Shown: positions 42,252 through 53,030, counted from the stretch's first letter. The stretch is DNA of 64,000 nucleotides from Saccharomycopsis fibuligera x Saccharomycopsis cf. fibuligera (GCA_001936135.1 CP012820.1:1984001-2048000); one strand, 5' to 3'. Numbers and translations: made by a program. The notes: a model not told the origin generated them from the sequence alone.

Positions 42252-44850
42252 CTTCTTCTTCTTCTTCTTCTTCTTCTTTTTCTTCTTCTTCTTCTTCTTC
42301 TTCTTCTTCTTCTTCTTCTTCTTCTTCTTCTTCTTTTCCTCCTCCTCTTCCTCTTCCTCCTTCTTCTTCTTGAACTTCTTTTACTTTTTCTTCTTTTTCT
42401 TTTTCTTTTTCTTTTTCTTCTTCTTCTTCTTCTCCTTCTCCTTCTTCTTCTCCTTCTTCTTCTTCTTCTTCTTCTTCTTCTTCTTCTTCTTCTTTTTCTT
42501 TTTCTTTTTCTTTTTCTTTTTCTTTTTCTTTTTCTTTTTCTTTTTCTTTTTCTTTTTCTTCTCCTTCTTCTCCTTCTTCTTCTTCTTCTTCTTCCTCGTC
42601 ATCATCATCCCTTTGACTTTCAGATTCGCTATCAGAAGTAAGGTCCTCATCTGATGATGGTACAGTGATTGAATAATCACCCTCCACCTTAGCCAATGGA
42701 CTATGTAGTCTTTTCTTCAAGTTGTCCTTACCGCCTCCAGTTTTCTCCTCTCCTTTACCTCCTGCCTTCTCGGGAACATAAAATTTACCACCTTTATCAT
42801 ACTTATGATCAACTACATTACGTATTACTGGATTAAACTTTAATGGCGAAAAGACACTTTGACTTGTGGTTTTTGGAGAGTTTGTCACTGGAAGTGGTGC
42901 CCCTGGGTCATTATATAAGTAAGGGGACGGTGGTAAGCACATTTCATCTTTCGGAATATCAAAAGCTGGTTTCAAATATTGGCTTCGTGTTTTTGATTCT
43001 TCTCCATTTTCAGTTCCTGTTGTCATTTCAACGTCTGTTTCTGCCATTTTTTCTTCAACATCACTTTTAATTGGTTCACCCTGTGGCACCAAACTCTCTT
43101 CCGCTCTGTTATTAGCATCTGCCTTTACGACCTCGAACTCATTTTGCTGTTCTCGCGATTGCTCTCGCGATTGTTGTTGCAATTGTTGTTGCAATTGTTG
43201 TTGCAATTGTTGTTGCTGTTGTGTAATATTATCATTGTTTGCTTTATTACCTTTAGGGGCATCGTCGAAAAAATCAAAATCCGCATCCGTGACTTCATTA
43301 TTCTCACCAAATAATTCTTCATCTAATTCGTTCCAATTTTTATCTGTTTCCGGGGTATCCTTAGTATCCTCAGTAGTATCTTCCTTCACAGGTGTAGCAG
43401 GTGTGCCTGAATTTCCCACTTTTGGTACTTCTGGAGTTCCAACAGGAGAAGCAGAATTTGCATTGGCAACTGGAACAGACTGATACGGTATAGGCGTTGT
43501 TGAGTGATTAAAGCTCTTTTTCCTTTCCAACGTTGGCTCTTGGCCTGTTCCAGCATTCATGAACCCCAGAGAGTTACTGCTGCTTCCTGTGTATTGATAA
43601 AATTTGTTGCTAGGACCCAGAATGGGAATATTACTGTTAATATTTGCATTGTTTTGATTGCTTTGGTTCACAGATGTGGAACCTAAATGGGAAGCAATTT
43701 TGGATACGGATATGAAGTCATCAATCAATTCCAATGGATCTCTCATTTTCATGTAAGTATGTTGACGTCCTCCTGTTGCCATGCATTCGGCACTCGGGTA
43801 ATTAGTCTCGGGATATGTCTCCCCTTTTTGAATGTAGCACAAATCTAATGGCCATATAACAAACTTTTGATTCTGCACGGGTTTTAAAAATTTTGCAATC
43901 TGCGGCGTTAACCCATTGAGATGTCTGAGGTCAGGTATAAGTTTGACCCACCTTATTTCATTAAGTTTCTTGTTGAAAACAATGCCTATTAATAAGTGAA
44001 GCATAATCAAAAGATTCTGGTAATTACTTGGTGTCGGAGTTGATGAATCCACAAGGGTATGGTTGGCAAAATACGCTTTGATCCCAGAAGGAGCAAGGTA
44101 AAGAGCAAAATTCGAATTATTTATATAATTCCTGCTGTTCCTAATGCTTGTGGAAATTTGTGTCAGAGAGCTAAGATATTTTGAGAGATTGACTAAGTTG
44201 GATGACTTGGTGGCTATTGATATTAAGACATTGCCGTTCGAGCATATCTGAGGGTCCACGAAAATAAACTCCGAAAACTTGTTGTTCAAGCTCAGCAGAG
44301 TCAGAGAGTTTATAACTGAAGCATTTCCGAATGGTGTTATATAGTTTTTCATCGATAGGTTAATCAATATCTTTTTCTTTATAGAGTTCAATAGAATGGT
44401 ATATAGTATGTTTGAGTACTTTGTGTCTCTAGCTATTGGGTTTGTTTCAATTCTTTCTTTGCCATTGTTGCCCCCATTGCCTGGGTCACCAGAAGCATTT
44501 GCTAGGTCTCTGTTATGAGCATGGGCAATGTCGTTGTTACGGCTCTCATTGCTATTAGAACTAAAGATCATAGATGGCAAGAAAATATTTGTCTCTTTGC
44601 ACTTCAAATTGAACTTATCCAAGGGCACAGGAACTTCTTCCTCATTCAATCCAAAGGCCCAGAGCTCCCTGTTGGCTTGGTAGAACAAGCCTTTCTTGTA
44701 CTTGTACCGCATGTGGAGCTCTGCTTCCAAAAGGGTTTGATCTCGCTCATCTGTTTTCGACGATATATAAACCGAATATTTGACCTGGCGTATCCTTAGC
44801 ACGCGGTAGAAATTCGTGGACGAGTCTTCGGGATGTAGACTGGACTGCAT
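39067..44850 (-). CDS. SSN2: Med13 (Ssn2/Srb9), Mediator kinase-module subunit
   Basis: Large subunit that links the Cdk8 kinase module to core Mediator. At 1927 residues it is about 500 longer than S. cerevisiae Srb9 (1420). The N-terminal Med13 domain starts STNFYRVLRIRQVKYSVYIS, then AELHMRYKYKKGLFYQANRELWAFG. The C-terminal PIWI-like half contains VDKNWCVACWTDQWG, YLVLTRLNGVILDDELAHWKRL and VPWHILAVKKVLNVLSHIKV at the extreme end, all typical Med13. The extra length comes from low-complexity linkers: a Gln-rich run (about 543-570) and a Glu/Lys tract (about 751-876) encoded by GAA/TTC repeats. The frame is open throughout, so the repeat length is currently a multiple of three. Confidence 0.95.
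42222..42596. repeat. GAA/TTC-dominated purine-pyrimidine tract inside SSN2
   Basis: About 375 bases are pure or nearly pure pyrimidine on the plus strand, built of TTC triplets and TTTTTC hexamers with CTCC variants. The coding strand gives Glu runs and a Glu-Lys alternation. Such GAA/TTC mirror-repeat tracts can form triplex DNA and are length-unstable. The antisense frames through it are artefacts of the repeat. Confidence 0.95.
43140..43222. repeat. Gln-codon repeat inside SSN2
   Basis: TTGTTGTTGCAA-type 12-base units encode LQQQ repeats on the minus strand, followed by two SREQ units. It is a disordered linker in Med13. Confidence 0.85.
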
Positions 44851-45254
44851 TGCTATAGTGATCCTATGATAAAGCGGGTCATCGATGAGTGAGCCGTGTG
44901 TGGTTTTTGGGAAATTTATATAACGCTAATATTGGGGCTTCAACATTATTATGATAATGTTCTTTCTGTCCTAATATTAACGAAACAGCGTCGCAGCAAG
45001 CTGGGTGGTTCCCATGTGACTTTTTTTTTTCGTGATATTTTTTAAGTCTATGTTTTCCGAGGCCATTGAGCTCGGCAGGGACATGACTTAGTAGAAAATG
45101 CTTACAGCTATAACTATCAATACAGTGTCTATGTCTATTACCATAATTTAAAAATTGAAACTAAAAAAGAAGTGGGTACTAATACCGACTGAGGTGAATG
45201 GAAAGCAGACCAGCTGTTTCATTTAAGAAATGTGTGTGCCCAACATTGCTGTCT
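44851..45254. other. Promoter of SSN2 and 3' flank of the orphan gene
   Basis: No coding frame. It ends in the palindrome that overlaps the stop codon of the gene at 45255-46622. A T9 run lies near 45021-45029. Confidence 0.4.
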
Positions 45255-45269
45255 TCATGAAGACAGCAA
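45246..45269. repeat. Perfect 24-bp palindrome across a stop codon
   Basis: TTGCTGTCTTCA (45246-45257) is followed directly by its exact reverse complement (45258-45269). The TGA stop of the orphan membrane-protein gene occupies 45255-45257, so the last codons and the first 3' untranslated bases form the two arms. In RNA it would fold into a hairpin with a very short loop. Confidence 0.9.
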
Positions 45270-46622
45270 CTGAGCAGTGGAAAATGTAATTCCAAACATC
45301 AGCTCCATAGGCTTCTTGTAATCTTTGAACTGGAACATTTTTTTGGTGAATCCAGCTTTCTTGCTGTACCTGAATATAGAAGCGGTCTCAGAAACACCTC
45401 GACCAATTTTCATAGCCCCAAAGATTTCCACCACCGAGCTCATCAAAATGAGTCCAACGTTCTCAGCGTCTAAATGGCCAGTGACTGCCCATTGGGAAAA
45501 TATATTGATCGCATCAAGGACAATATTGGTGAGGATGGACTCAATTGGACCTAAAAACATTGTAAACACCCCCACGAGACCAAGCACAATGTTCAAGATC
45601 ATGAGTTTTCTTTCTTCCTTCTCCACCTTTTTAATTTTTTTACCTTGAGTATTGATCTCCAAGACGTTCTCAGAAACCGTTGTAAAAATAGGAATAGGAG
45701 TCAATGTATCAACAAGGTCATAAGCACTCACTTTCCCTAGTTGTTTCTCTGCCTTCTCAATTAAACTTTGCACATCTGTCACGTTCTCCTTGGTTAGGCC
45801 GGCCATTGGATTTGGAATGATGGAAGCTGCTTTAGGTGCAGTAACGTTCTTGATGGTAAATGTGCAACTAGCATGTTTGTCAGAATACGGAATCTTTTGT
45901 TTAGATGTTACTGGCAACAAATCGCTGCTGTTCATGGTAATATTGTAAAAAGTTGCCAATGAAGCAGCTGCTTTATCCATATTTTTGGCAGCAATATTCA
46001 TATTTTGCATTTTGGTAACAGTGCTACCACAAAGACTTCTGCCAGGATTTAATACTGTCGAAAGCATGCATTTGTACAAGTTTGATTTTCCATGACATTC
46101 ATAATAGTCCTGATTCTTGTCTGTATGAATCCATTCTCCAAACTCAGACAAGATGCTCAGTTGAATAGCTTTGGTATAAGCGTTATAGTTGCTAGTGAAG
46201 GAGTCGTTGTGATTAATGAACCAAGTAAGGTTTTTGGTTGCCTGCTTACCCACCTTAATATAGTACGCAGCTAAACCTTCGTAACTACAGCCGTATTTGG
46301 CTTTGGATAAGTCTTCTGGTTTGTTGATACTGATGCCGCTGCAGCTATAGATGTCTTTGTAGCTGTAATCGGGTTCGTCTATATCGTCTGGCTCAGTAGA
46401 TGCCGTCGCAGTGGCTGCGGTTGAAGTGTTGTTTCTAGAACTTATTGAAGAGAACGTTGTTGTTCTATTGACCGTGCTATTGACTGTGCTATTATTTGAA
46501 GATGCTGATAGCGACGCAGCGACAAGGGCAGCACTAAATATCTCCAGAGCAATATTGTTCAGTATCGGGAGAGTCTGGACAGTGGCTATCATTGCCCAAA
46601 TAACGTATAAGCGCAATAACAT
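45255..46622 (-). CDS. Orphan secretory protein with hydrophobic C-terminal domain
   Basis: I do not recognise this 455-residue protein. The frame extends to 46640 only through a TTG; the ATG at 46622 starts a signal peptide (MLLRLYVIWAMIATVQTLP). A Ser/Thr/Asn-rich stretch with NST and NRT glycosylation sites follows (about 45-85). The middle (about 90-275) has cysteines in YSCSG, YGCSYEG, YECHGK, YKCML, SLCGS and SCTF, suggesting disulphides. A Lys/Glu turn (GKKIKKVEKEERK) precedes three hydrophobic segments (about 345-425). The C-terminal layout faintly recalls the hydrophobic region after the GH18 domain in some fungal killer-toxin alpha-like proteins, but I have no matching motif. Low codon-level oddity; upstream DNA holds a GC-rich island. 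Confidence 0.75.
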   Translation of the reverse strand: MLLRLYVIWAMIATVQTLPILNNIALEIFSAALVAASLSASSNNSTVNSTVNRTTTFSSISSRNNTSTAATATASTEPDDIDEPDYSYKDIYSCSGISINKPEDLSKAKYGCSYEGLAAYYIKVGKQATKNLTWFINHNDSFTSNYNAYTKAIQLSILSEFGEWIHTDKNQDYYECHGKSNLYKCMLSTVLNPGRSLCGSTVTKMQNMNIAAKNMDKAAASLATFYNITMNSSDLLPVTSKQKIPYSDKHASCTFTIKNVTAPKAASIIPNPMAGLTKENVTDVQSLIEKAEKQLGKVSAYDLVDTLTPIPIFTTVSENVLEINTQGKKIKKVEKEERKLMILNIVLGLVGVFTMFLGPIESILTNIVLDAINIFSQWAVTGHLDAENVGLILMSSVVEIFGAMKIGRGVSETASIFRYSKKAGFTKKMFQFKDYKKPMELMFGITFSTAQLLSS

Positions 46623-47293
46623 GATATATTTGTTGGTCAATAATAAATAGACAGTTTATTTAAAGATATTTTTGCAAAAATTGAACAGCAGCATTATTAA
46701 TTTTAAGGGAAAAAAAAAACATAGCAGGCAGATGGCCATATAAACATGGTAAAGTGCCAAGTGTTGCTGATGTCGCTCCTTAGCTACGGGGCTGCATGTC
46801 CGCGCTGAGGCGATTTGGCTACCACCACCAACACATTGCGTCCAAGTGAAAGAGTGGCTTTAAAGCCCCATTGAAACATAATGCACAGGATATTCACCTT
46901 CAATTCTTGGTATAAGTAATATGACATGGAAAATGTTTAAGGTGTTTTGCAGTGTATACTTCTATCTTTTCTCAAGTGGTCGGGTGAACATACATTCCTA
47001 ATTTCCTATTGATATGCTGTTAAGCCTCAGCGTCCCTGTTTTGTTTCTATGAGGTACTAAATAGTGATAGTAAATTTGTTTTCCTATTTGATGACTGCAT
47101 TGCCAATAATTTGGTGACTGCATTGCCAATAATTTGGTGACATTATTGTTAAATTATTTATTAAATTACGTGCAATAGATAAAGATGATTTCAAACATAT
47201 TATTGAAAAAGTTACTAACAAAGAACTGAAAATAAAAGAGCGAAACAAAAAATGAGAACTGAAGTCGGATTGGCGACAAAAAGCTTATTGCAT
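46623..47293. promoter_or_regulatory. Promoter region of the orphan gene, with GC-rich island and tandem duplication
   Basis: A GC-rich block lies at about 46785-46855 (with TGTCCGCGCTGAGGCG) in otherwise AT-rich DNA. A 23-base tandem duplication lies at 47092-47137. The right end is the terminator of subtilase B. No gene is seen. Confidence 0.45.
47092..47137. repeat. Perfect 23-base tandem duplication
   Basis: Two identical copies of a 23-base unit that starts TGACTGCATTGCCAATAA. Each copy carries a CCAAT-box-like GCCAATAA. A third partial copy (TGAC) follows. Confidence 0.9.
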
Positions 47294-48709
47294 TTAAATT
47301 CTTTTCCAGAAGTCAGATAAGTCATCGCCAGCACCATTGTAAGCCAATACATTTGGAGAACCAGAACCGACATCAGAAATGGCGTCTTTAGTACCAAAGG
47401 AAATAATAGCTTTCTTCAACTGTGCTGGGGTGACAGCAGAAGCGGAAGAGTAAGTAGAGTTTGCACCTGGCTGCAAAGACAAAAAGTAGGTCAACAAGCC
47501 GGCAATATGTGGGGAGGCCATGGAAGTACCAGAGATGGTGTTCGTAGCTGAATTTGAGCCAATCCAAGTGGACAAAATGTCTTGACCTGGAGCAAAAATA
47601 TCGACGCATGAACCATAGTTTGAGAAACTGGCTCTAGCATCGGCATTGGTACTGGCACCAACAGTGACAACTTTCTCAGCAGAAGCTGGAGAGGTGTTGC
47701 AAGCATCTTGGTTTTCATTACCGGCAGCAACGGCAAAATGAACACCAGCTTCAACAGCAGCATTAGCAGCATTGTTCACAGCTTCAGATTTACCACCACC
47801 AAGGGACATGTTTGCAGTAGAGCCTTTGTAGCCAGATTTAGAAGCGTTTTCCTTGTGTTTCTTAGCAACCCATTGGATACCCTTGATGACATCGGAGTTG
47901 GTGCCAGATCCAGAAGAGTCCAAAACTTTAACAGCAACCAAATTGGCTTTCTTCGCAACACCGTAGGTCTTAGATCCAATGGTGCCAGCACAGTGAGTTC
48001 CATGTCCAACACCATCGGAGTCACCATCAGATGGGAAAGTAGTTCCCCAAGAAGCTCTACCTTCAAAATCTTTATGGTCGATGTTGATACCAGTATCAAC
48101 GATAAATGAAGTAACGCCTTCACCGGCATCTGCGTCATAAAGATATTTACCGGTGCTAGCGCCATCAACAGATTTCTTCGAAGCAGTTCTAGCCAACCCC
48201 CAAGGAGCATCGTCTTGAGTAGTAGCATCAAAAGCTTTAACAACTGCGTCTTGTTCAATGAAGGCGACATCTTTATTTTTCTTCAACTCTTCAATAGTAG
48301 CTTTCAAGAAGTAACCGGCATAACCTTTCAAATTGCCTTCGATATCAAAGTCGAAAGAGATACCGCCGTGTTTGTCACTGTTTTCTTTAGCAGTGCGGCT
48401 AAAGAATTTGTTTTGTGGCTCATTAGCAAACAATTTAGTACTGTGAGTCTTTTGTTGTTTTTGGACCCAGTTCTTGTGGACGGTTAAATCGTCGCTAGAA
48501 ATTTCATTTTTCAACACAACAATATACTTGTCTGCAACAGCACCAACGGAAGCAGTATAGATTGGAGCTTCAGCAGAAGCAGCGGTGTCCCTGGCTTGCA
48601 AAGAGGCAGCGGTTTCATGGCGTTTTGCGTTGTCAACAGAAGGAATAACCAAAGCATTGGTAACAGAAGCAATAGCAACAGCAGTTAAGACAGATTTAGA
48701 GAGTTTCAT
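47294..48709 (-). CDS. Cerevisin-type subtilisin-like serine protease (paralogue B)
   Basis: A 471-residue S8 protease with signal peptide (MKLSKSVLTAVAIASVTNA), I9 propeptide (DKYIVVLKNEISSDDLTVHK) and complete catalytic triad: Asp in FIVDTGI (about 204), His in VGHGTHCAG (about 238), Ser in SGTSMASPH (about 393). It keeps the cysteine after the catalytic His and the block FAVAAGNENQDACNTSPASA, which is nearly the S. cerevisiae Prb1 sequence. It is therefore closer to canonical proteinase B than paralogue A at 1536-2993. The C-terminal ends (NVLAYNGAG-D-L) align between the two, so they arose by duplication. Propeptide autoprocessing is expected. Its codons look well adapted (many GCT, GTC, TTG, AAG), which hints at high expression. 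Confidence 0.94.
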   Translation of the reverse strand: MKLSKSVLTAVAIASVTNALVIPSVDNAKRHETAASLQARDTAASAEAPIYTASVGAVADKYIVVLKNEISSDDLTVHKNWVQKQQKTHSTKLFANEPQNKFFSRTAKENSDKHGGISFDFDIEGNLKGYAGYFLKATIEELKKNKDVAFIEQDAVVKAFDATTQDDAPWGLARTASKKSVDGASTGKYLYDADAGEGVTSFIVDTGINIDHKDFEGRASWGTTFPSDGDSDGVGHGTHCAGTIGSKTYGVAKKANLVAVKVLDSSGSGTNSDVIKGIQWVAKKHKENASKSGYKGSTANMSLGGGKSEAVNNAANAAVEAGVHFAVAAGNENQDACNTSPASAEKVVTVGASTNADARASFSNYGSCVDIFAPGQDILSTWIGSNSATNTISGTSMASPHIAGLLTYFLSLQPGANSTYSSASAVTPAQLKKAIISFGTKDAISDVGSGSPNVLAYNGAGDDLSDFWKRI

Positions 48710-51700
48710 CTTGTTGAATTGAATTGAATAAAATTGAAAAAATTGTGAAAAGTTAAAGAGAATTGAATATAATGGAAAAATGTAAGAAAGTACTGTTTGA
48801 TGATGATATTAAAAAAGATACACTTAAAATTTTACCTAAATAAAAACAGCAAAGGTTACTCATTTATACTCTTTTGAAAAAAAAAAGTATGTTGATGGCT
48901 ATCCTATTTTTTGATATCTAAATAAACAAGTCTTACCTTACAATCACAATAATGCACTTGTCCCATATTTCTTGGAGCTTTAATTGTTCCTGGGGCTGAA
49001 GAAAGACACTTTGATTTTGATATAATAGATACTTATCCATATTTCATGGACCACATCACTATTACCTATGCCTTCATATGTACGTTGCTAGAACCCTGCT
49101 TAAAACTGCAATATCGCCTTGAGCCAAGATGCGAACCTGGGCACGGTAGCTAGATTAAAATACAGCTGCCGAGAAATGCCAAACGGCAGATTCTTTACGG
49201 GGTCTTTCGGCTGGATTATGTTGTCAAGGTGTACATTATAAGCTGGTTTAAGGCTCGTTTCCCAGAGTATTGTATAGGCCAAATATGCAGCAGTGTTTTC
49301 GTATCGGTGCTGATATATTGATATTGAAAAGCTAATAATAGCCGATCGCCAAGATTGTGCACTGAGCCCACTGCATGTTGAGAAACGGAGTTTTGCAATG
49401 ATGACAAGATCATGATAAAAATTACATTTCTTCTTCTGTCTTCGGCGCACATTTTTTTGCAATATTTACATAGAATAATACATTATATTATTATTTTTTT
49501 TTTGGTCACGAAGCTATTGATAATGGCGATAATAAGCCGGTGATCCAAATTTCAAGAATTCACGTACAAGATATGTTGCGCAGTGGGAAAGGTGTTTTTG
49601 GAAGCACGCGCCTGTGTGGTTTTTCACTATCGCCGTGCACTTGCGATTAATGCCTTAAAATAATAATTCCGCCAATGCCAAGCTATGGTAACATCGTGCT
49701 ATGAACTAAAGAATGCCAAATTTTTTTATTTAGCGTCTACTGCTTCTACATTTGCTTTAATTGTTTTGATTTTTTACTTAACCGAAATTTCAGAAGATTT
49801 CCAAACAATTAATTTTTAATACTATCATTTCATGTGAACATTTTAGGTGAGTAGTGGACTCGCTAGCTAGGTAGTTCAATAGTGTAGATAAGCTGTATCA
49901 AATTAATGAAATCTGGCATTTGTGTACTGTTTTCTTCAGCAAAAGAAGACAAAGCTGAAAATGTAAACAGCCACATTTTGGCACACTAATTATTGGTTCA
50001 AGGCTTGATAGAGTTGTTAGTTACAGTGCATAATTATACATGTGGTTGTGAGGAATAACGTATACTAACTGTATATTCAAAAGCTTTCTAGTTGAAAGGA
50101 AGATTCTGTTAACACTTGCAAATATTGAGCTTTGTGAGAACTCAAAAACTTCACCACTGTTTTTCCTCAATACTAAGAAATAGTTCCAAACACATTTTAT
50201 ATAGACAACTAAAAAATTTCCCGTGTTAAACTTTGAAAATAAAAGCATCTTTCAAGTTGATTTACTCAAACGTCAGACAGCTACCCAAGTTTTACGCTTT
50301 TGGCAAATAACGGCTTAGTTTTTAGGTAATATTATATTCTACAAACTCAGAAGCGCGTAAGACTTATATTAAACGAGAAAAAAAAAAGTATCCTCTGTAA
50401 GAGCTTTTAAAAGTAAGTGGTAATTTCATGGATGGCCTTGCGTTTCAACTGTATTACTAGGCTGTTATTTTCTCATCACTTTTTTTTAACAAGTTCCGCA
50501 AGAAGCCCTAAAAAATAGTTTTTACTGCATACTACAGCGGCATAGCTGTCCTGTATCGTACCTTCTCTTTTCTGTGGGTGGAGGAACCCATAAACTGTCT
50601 GCTCAGCAGCTATTTTGTATGAATAAAACCTAGTGACTGACCATGCCTGATAAGTGAGCAAAATATCTGCGTTGATTTTCAGCATTTATAATTTGCATCT
50701 CTTTTGAAAAACGGCTTAATAGATCTGGAGAGCAGCTACGCAACTTGAATGATCAGCAGCGCAGTGATTTCACAAAACTGGCGAATTGATTTCCTGTTTT
50801 GTGAGTATGCGCATCAGTGAAAACATAAAAAAGAAAAAGAAACGTGGTGCAAGCATAAACTTGGTACTGATATCTGATCTACGGGTAAGAGAAGTAGTAT
50901 CATATTTACAAATTGCAACAGGTCCAACCAGTTGGAAATATAACTTACATTTGAGTCATGGTAGGTTGTCTAATTTATAGGGCCGGGGAATAAAACTAAA
51001 GAGACACAATAAAACTCAATTGCACCTCGGCAAATTCTGATACATGTGCTTCAAACCGTGTGAATTTAGATTCTTTTTTTTAGCAGTAACGATCAGTAGC
51101 GTAGCTTTTACAGCACTAAATAAGAATTCAATAATGTTTCCCAAAGTGTGCACAATATTGACGGACAGCGTAGACATGAAAGATAAAGAAAAGCGTGTAT
51201 GCTTTTCTTTTGATGAAGACTAACATCATCTACAACATCATTATGAAGCTTTACACTATCTGTGTAATTCCTAATGAGAACAGCCCAGTAGCAATAATGT
51301 ATACATGCTTGCAAGCGATAATGAGAATATTACAAAATCAAACACCATCAACCGCAGGCCTGTCAACACGACAGCATGGCCTGCAATGCCGGCCAGAGAG
51401 AGATGGGGTTCAGCAGGGGTTGTAAATTTACATCAGTTTACTAAAAAGACGCGAGAACATTTTGTTTTATACCGATTTGTATAATTTTTGCAGTTGTGCT
51501 GTGCTTTGCCCACTGTTTGGGCAGCATTGTGAAACTTTTCTAGTGGTTTTGAGTCACTTTTTGGGCTTTTTTCTTTGTTGCGGACTAGCTGCGGTTCTGC
51601 ACATATTGCAGTTAGACACGCAAAAATGCATACCAAATCTGTAACACTATGCAAACCTTATCCAAGGGCTCCAAACCGGAAACGCCAAAAAGTCCTTCTG

Positions 51701-51929
51701 CTTTATATAGCCCACAGCTGCCAGGCCTCTAGCTTTCGAAGGAGCTACCATATTTCTGCTCTGCTGTTTGGCAAAACGTATCCTTGGAAGATATTAATTA
51801 TATCCACATTTATTATATGTCTCACTCATTTTTCCCCGTGCTCCAGTTCATTAACCAGTAGCCTTTCATATTCTTTAAATACGCGAAACAAAATCACAAT
51901 AATCATCATCTTTTTCTATCCAGCAAAAA
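48710..51929. other. 3.2 kb accessory spacer without a supported gene
   Basis: The left end is the promoter of subtilase B. Scattered frames of 60-132 codons overlap in several registers without domains or signal peptides. A 10-bp-arm hairpin lies at 51185-51210 and an interrupted GC-rich inverted repeat near 51347-51382. The last 130 bases are the promoter of the coiled-coil gene. Confidence 0.45.
51185..51210. repeat. Perfect 10-bp inverted repeat
   Basis: AAAGAAAAGC and its reverse complement are separated by GTGTAT. About 150 bases further right, GCAGGCCTGTC faces GACA...GGCCTGC with a small bulge. Either may fold in RNA; no transcript is known. Confidence 0.7.
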
Positions 51930-53030
51930 ATGTTTTCGATATTCGGAGGAGGAGCCAAAACAGAGCCAACTGAGACTCATGTCCTGGCCCCTACCTCTGC
52001 GCCAACGCCAGCAAAACCAGTAAAAGAAGTCAAACTTGTGGTTCCAGAAGCCTTTAGTCATAATAGAGCCCTATCAAGTTCAAATTTCAAGAGTCTCAAA
52101 AGAACGGCAACGGTTAATGCCGGCATAAAAGCGGAACAAGAAAGATCTGATATTCTCAAAGAGCAAATTCAAATACTTTCTGAGAAAGCAGCTCAAGCGT
52201 TTGACAAAGTGGCAGAAGTAGAAGCTGAAAATCAGAGGCTTTTGGAAAAACTTAAGAACGTTGAGAAGCTTTTACAAGAAAAGAACACATTGAACAAAAG
52301 AAAGACCACTAACCAAGAACTTCTTGATTTGAAAATACAGAATAATAATCTAAGTGATAAAATATATTCTCAAAACATTGAGACGGCACGACTCAAAAAA
52401 GAAAATGTTTCCCTCAAAACTGTGAACAGCGATCTTGTCAATAAAACTAATTCACTAGAGAAAGTGAATAAAGAACTTACAGTCAAGAATAACACATTGC
52501 AGAAACTGAATAATGAATATCAACATCAATGTGATAAGTTACAACAGCAAGTAGAAAATCTCAGATCCAATAATTCTACTGTAAACGGCGAGAAATTGCT
52601 CGTTATGCAGCACGAAAGGGACAATTCAATCTCTTCGATGTCTTCAAAAGACTCAACTATATTCAGCTTTACCAGAAACTCTTCTACTGATGATGTGAAC
52701 AAACTGGCTTTGTCTCCAATAAGCAACAGTACTAATATCCACGATATAATAGCAGAACTAAACAAAAAGGTCACTGCTTACAAAAAGGAAATAGATTCTC
52801 TTGAGGAAAAGCTCTCGTTAGAAACGCAGAAAAAGTTTGCGGTTTTGAATAATTTTAAAAAGTACCAAGAAAAAGCTACTATTTTGTCTGAATTTAATAG
52901 TAACTACATAACCCAACTTAACGAGAAACTTGACCACTATAAAAGAAACGAAACTATAATGAGATCAAAGATGGATTTGATACAGACAAATATGAAGATC
53001 ATACAGTCAAACAAATCCATATTTTCTTAG
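51930..53030 (+). CDS. Coiled-coil protein of unknown function
   Basis: A 366-residue protein starting MFSIFGGGAKTEPTE. A short N-terminal Pro/Thr/Ala-rich segment precedes a long coiled coil (about 70-225) with heptad-like Leu, Asn and Lys positions, for example QRLLEKLKNVEKLLQEK and NKELTVKNNTLQKLNNEY. A Ser-rich break (about 235-270, SSMSSKDSTIFSFTRNSS) and a second coiled coil (about 275-350) follow. There is no signal peptide or membrane segment. I considered spindle-pole, She3-like and monopolin (Lrs4-like) proteins, but no diagnostic motif is visible. Lrs4 is attractive only because it lies near DOT1 in S. cerevisiae. Real gene likely; function unknown. Confidence 0.75.
   Translation: MFSIFGGGAKTEPTETHVLAPTSAPTPAKPVKEVKLVVPEAFSHNRALSSSNFKSLKRTATVNAGIKAEQERSDILKEQIQILSEKAAQAFDKVAEVEAENQRLLEKLKNVEKLLQEKNTLNKRKTTNQELLDLKIQNNNLSDKIYSQNIETARLKKENVSLKTVNSDLVNKTNSLEKVNKELTVKNNTLQKLNNEYQHQCDKLQQQVENLRSNNSTVNGEKLLVMQHERDNSISSMSSKDSTIFSFTRNSSTDDVNKLALSPISNSTNIHDIIAELNKKVTAYKKEIDSLEEKLSLETQKKFAVLNNFKKYQEKATILSEFNSNYITQLNEKLDHYKRNETIMRSKMDLIQTNMKIIQSNKSIFS

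Noticed and set aside
42144-42680. Long Ser-, Leu-, Phe- and Lys-rich frames on both strands
   Set aside because: They are shadows of the GAA/TTC repeat inside SSN2/MED13, which is the true coding frame.
49100-49462. 120-codon minus-strand frame in the 48.7-51.9 kb spacer
   Set aside because: It has no domain and overlaps another frame in a different register. Composition is like the surrounding non-coding DNA.
50748-50763. GATCAGCAG-containing string resembling part of U6 snRNA
   Set aside because: The diagnostic ACAGAGA box, the 5' part and the T-rich terminator are absent.
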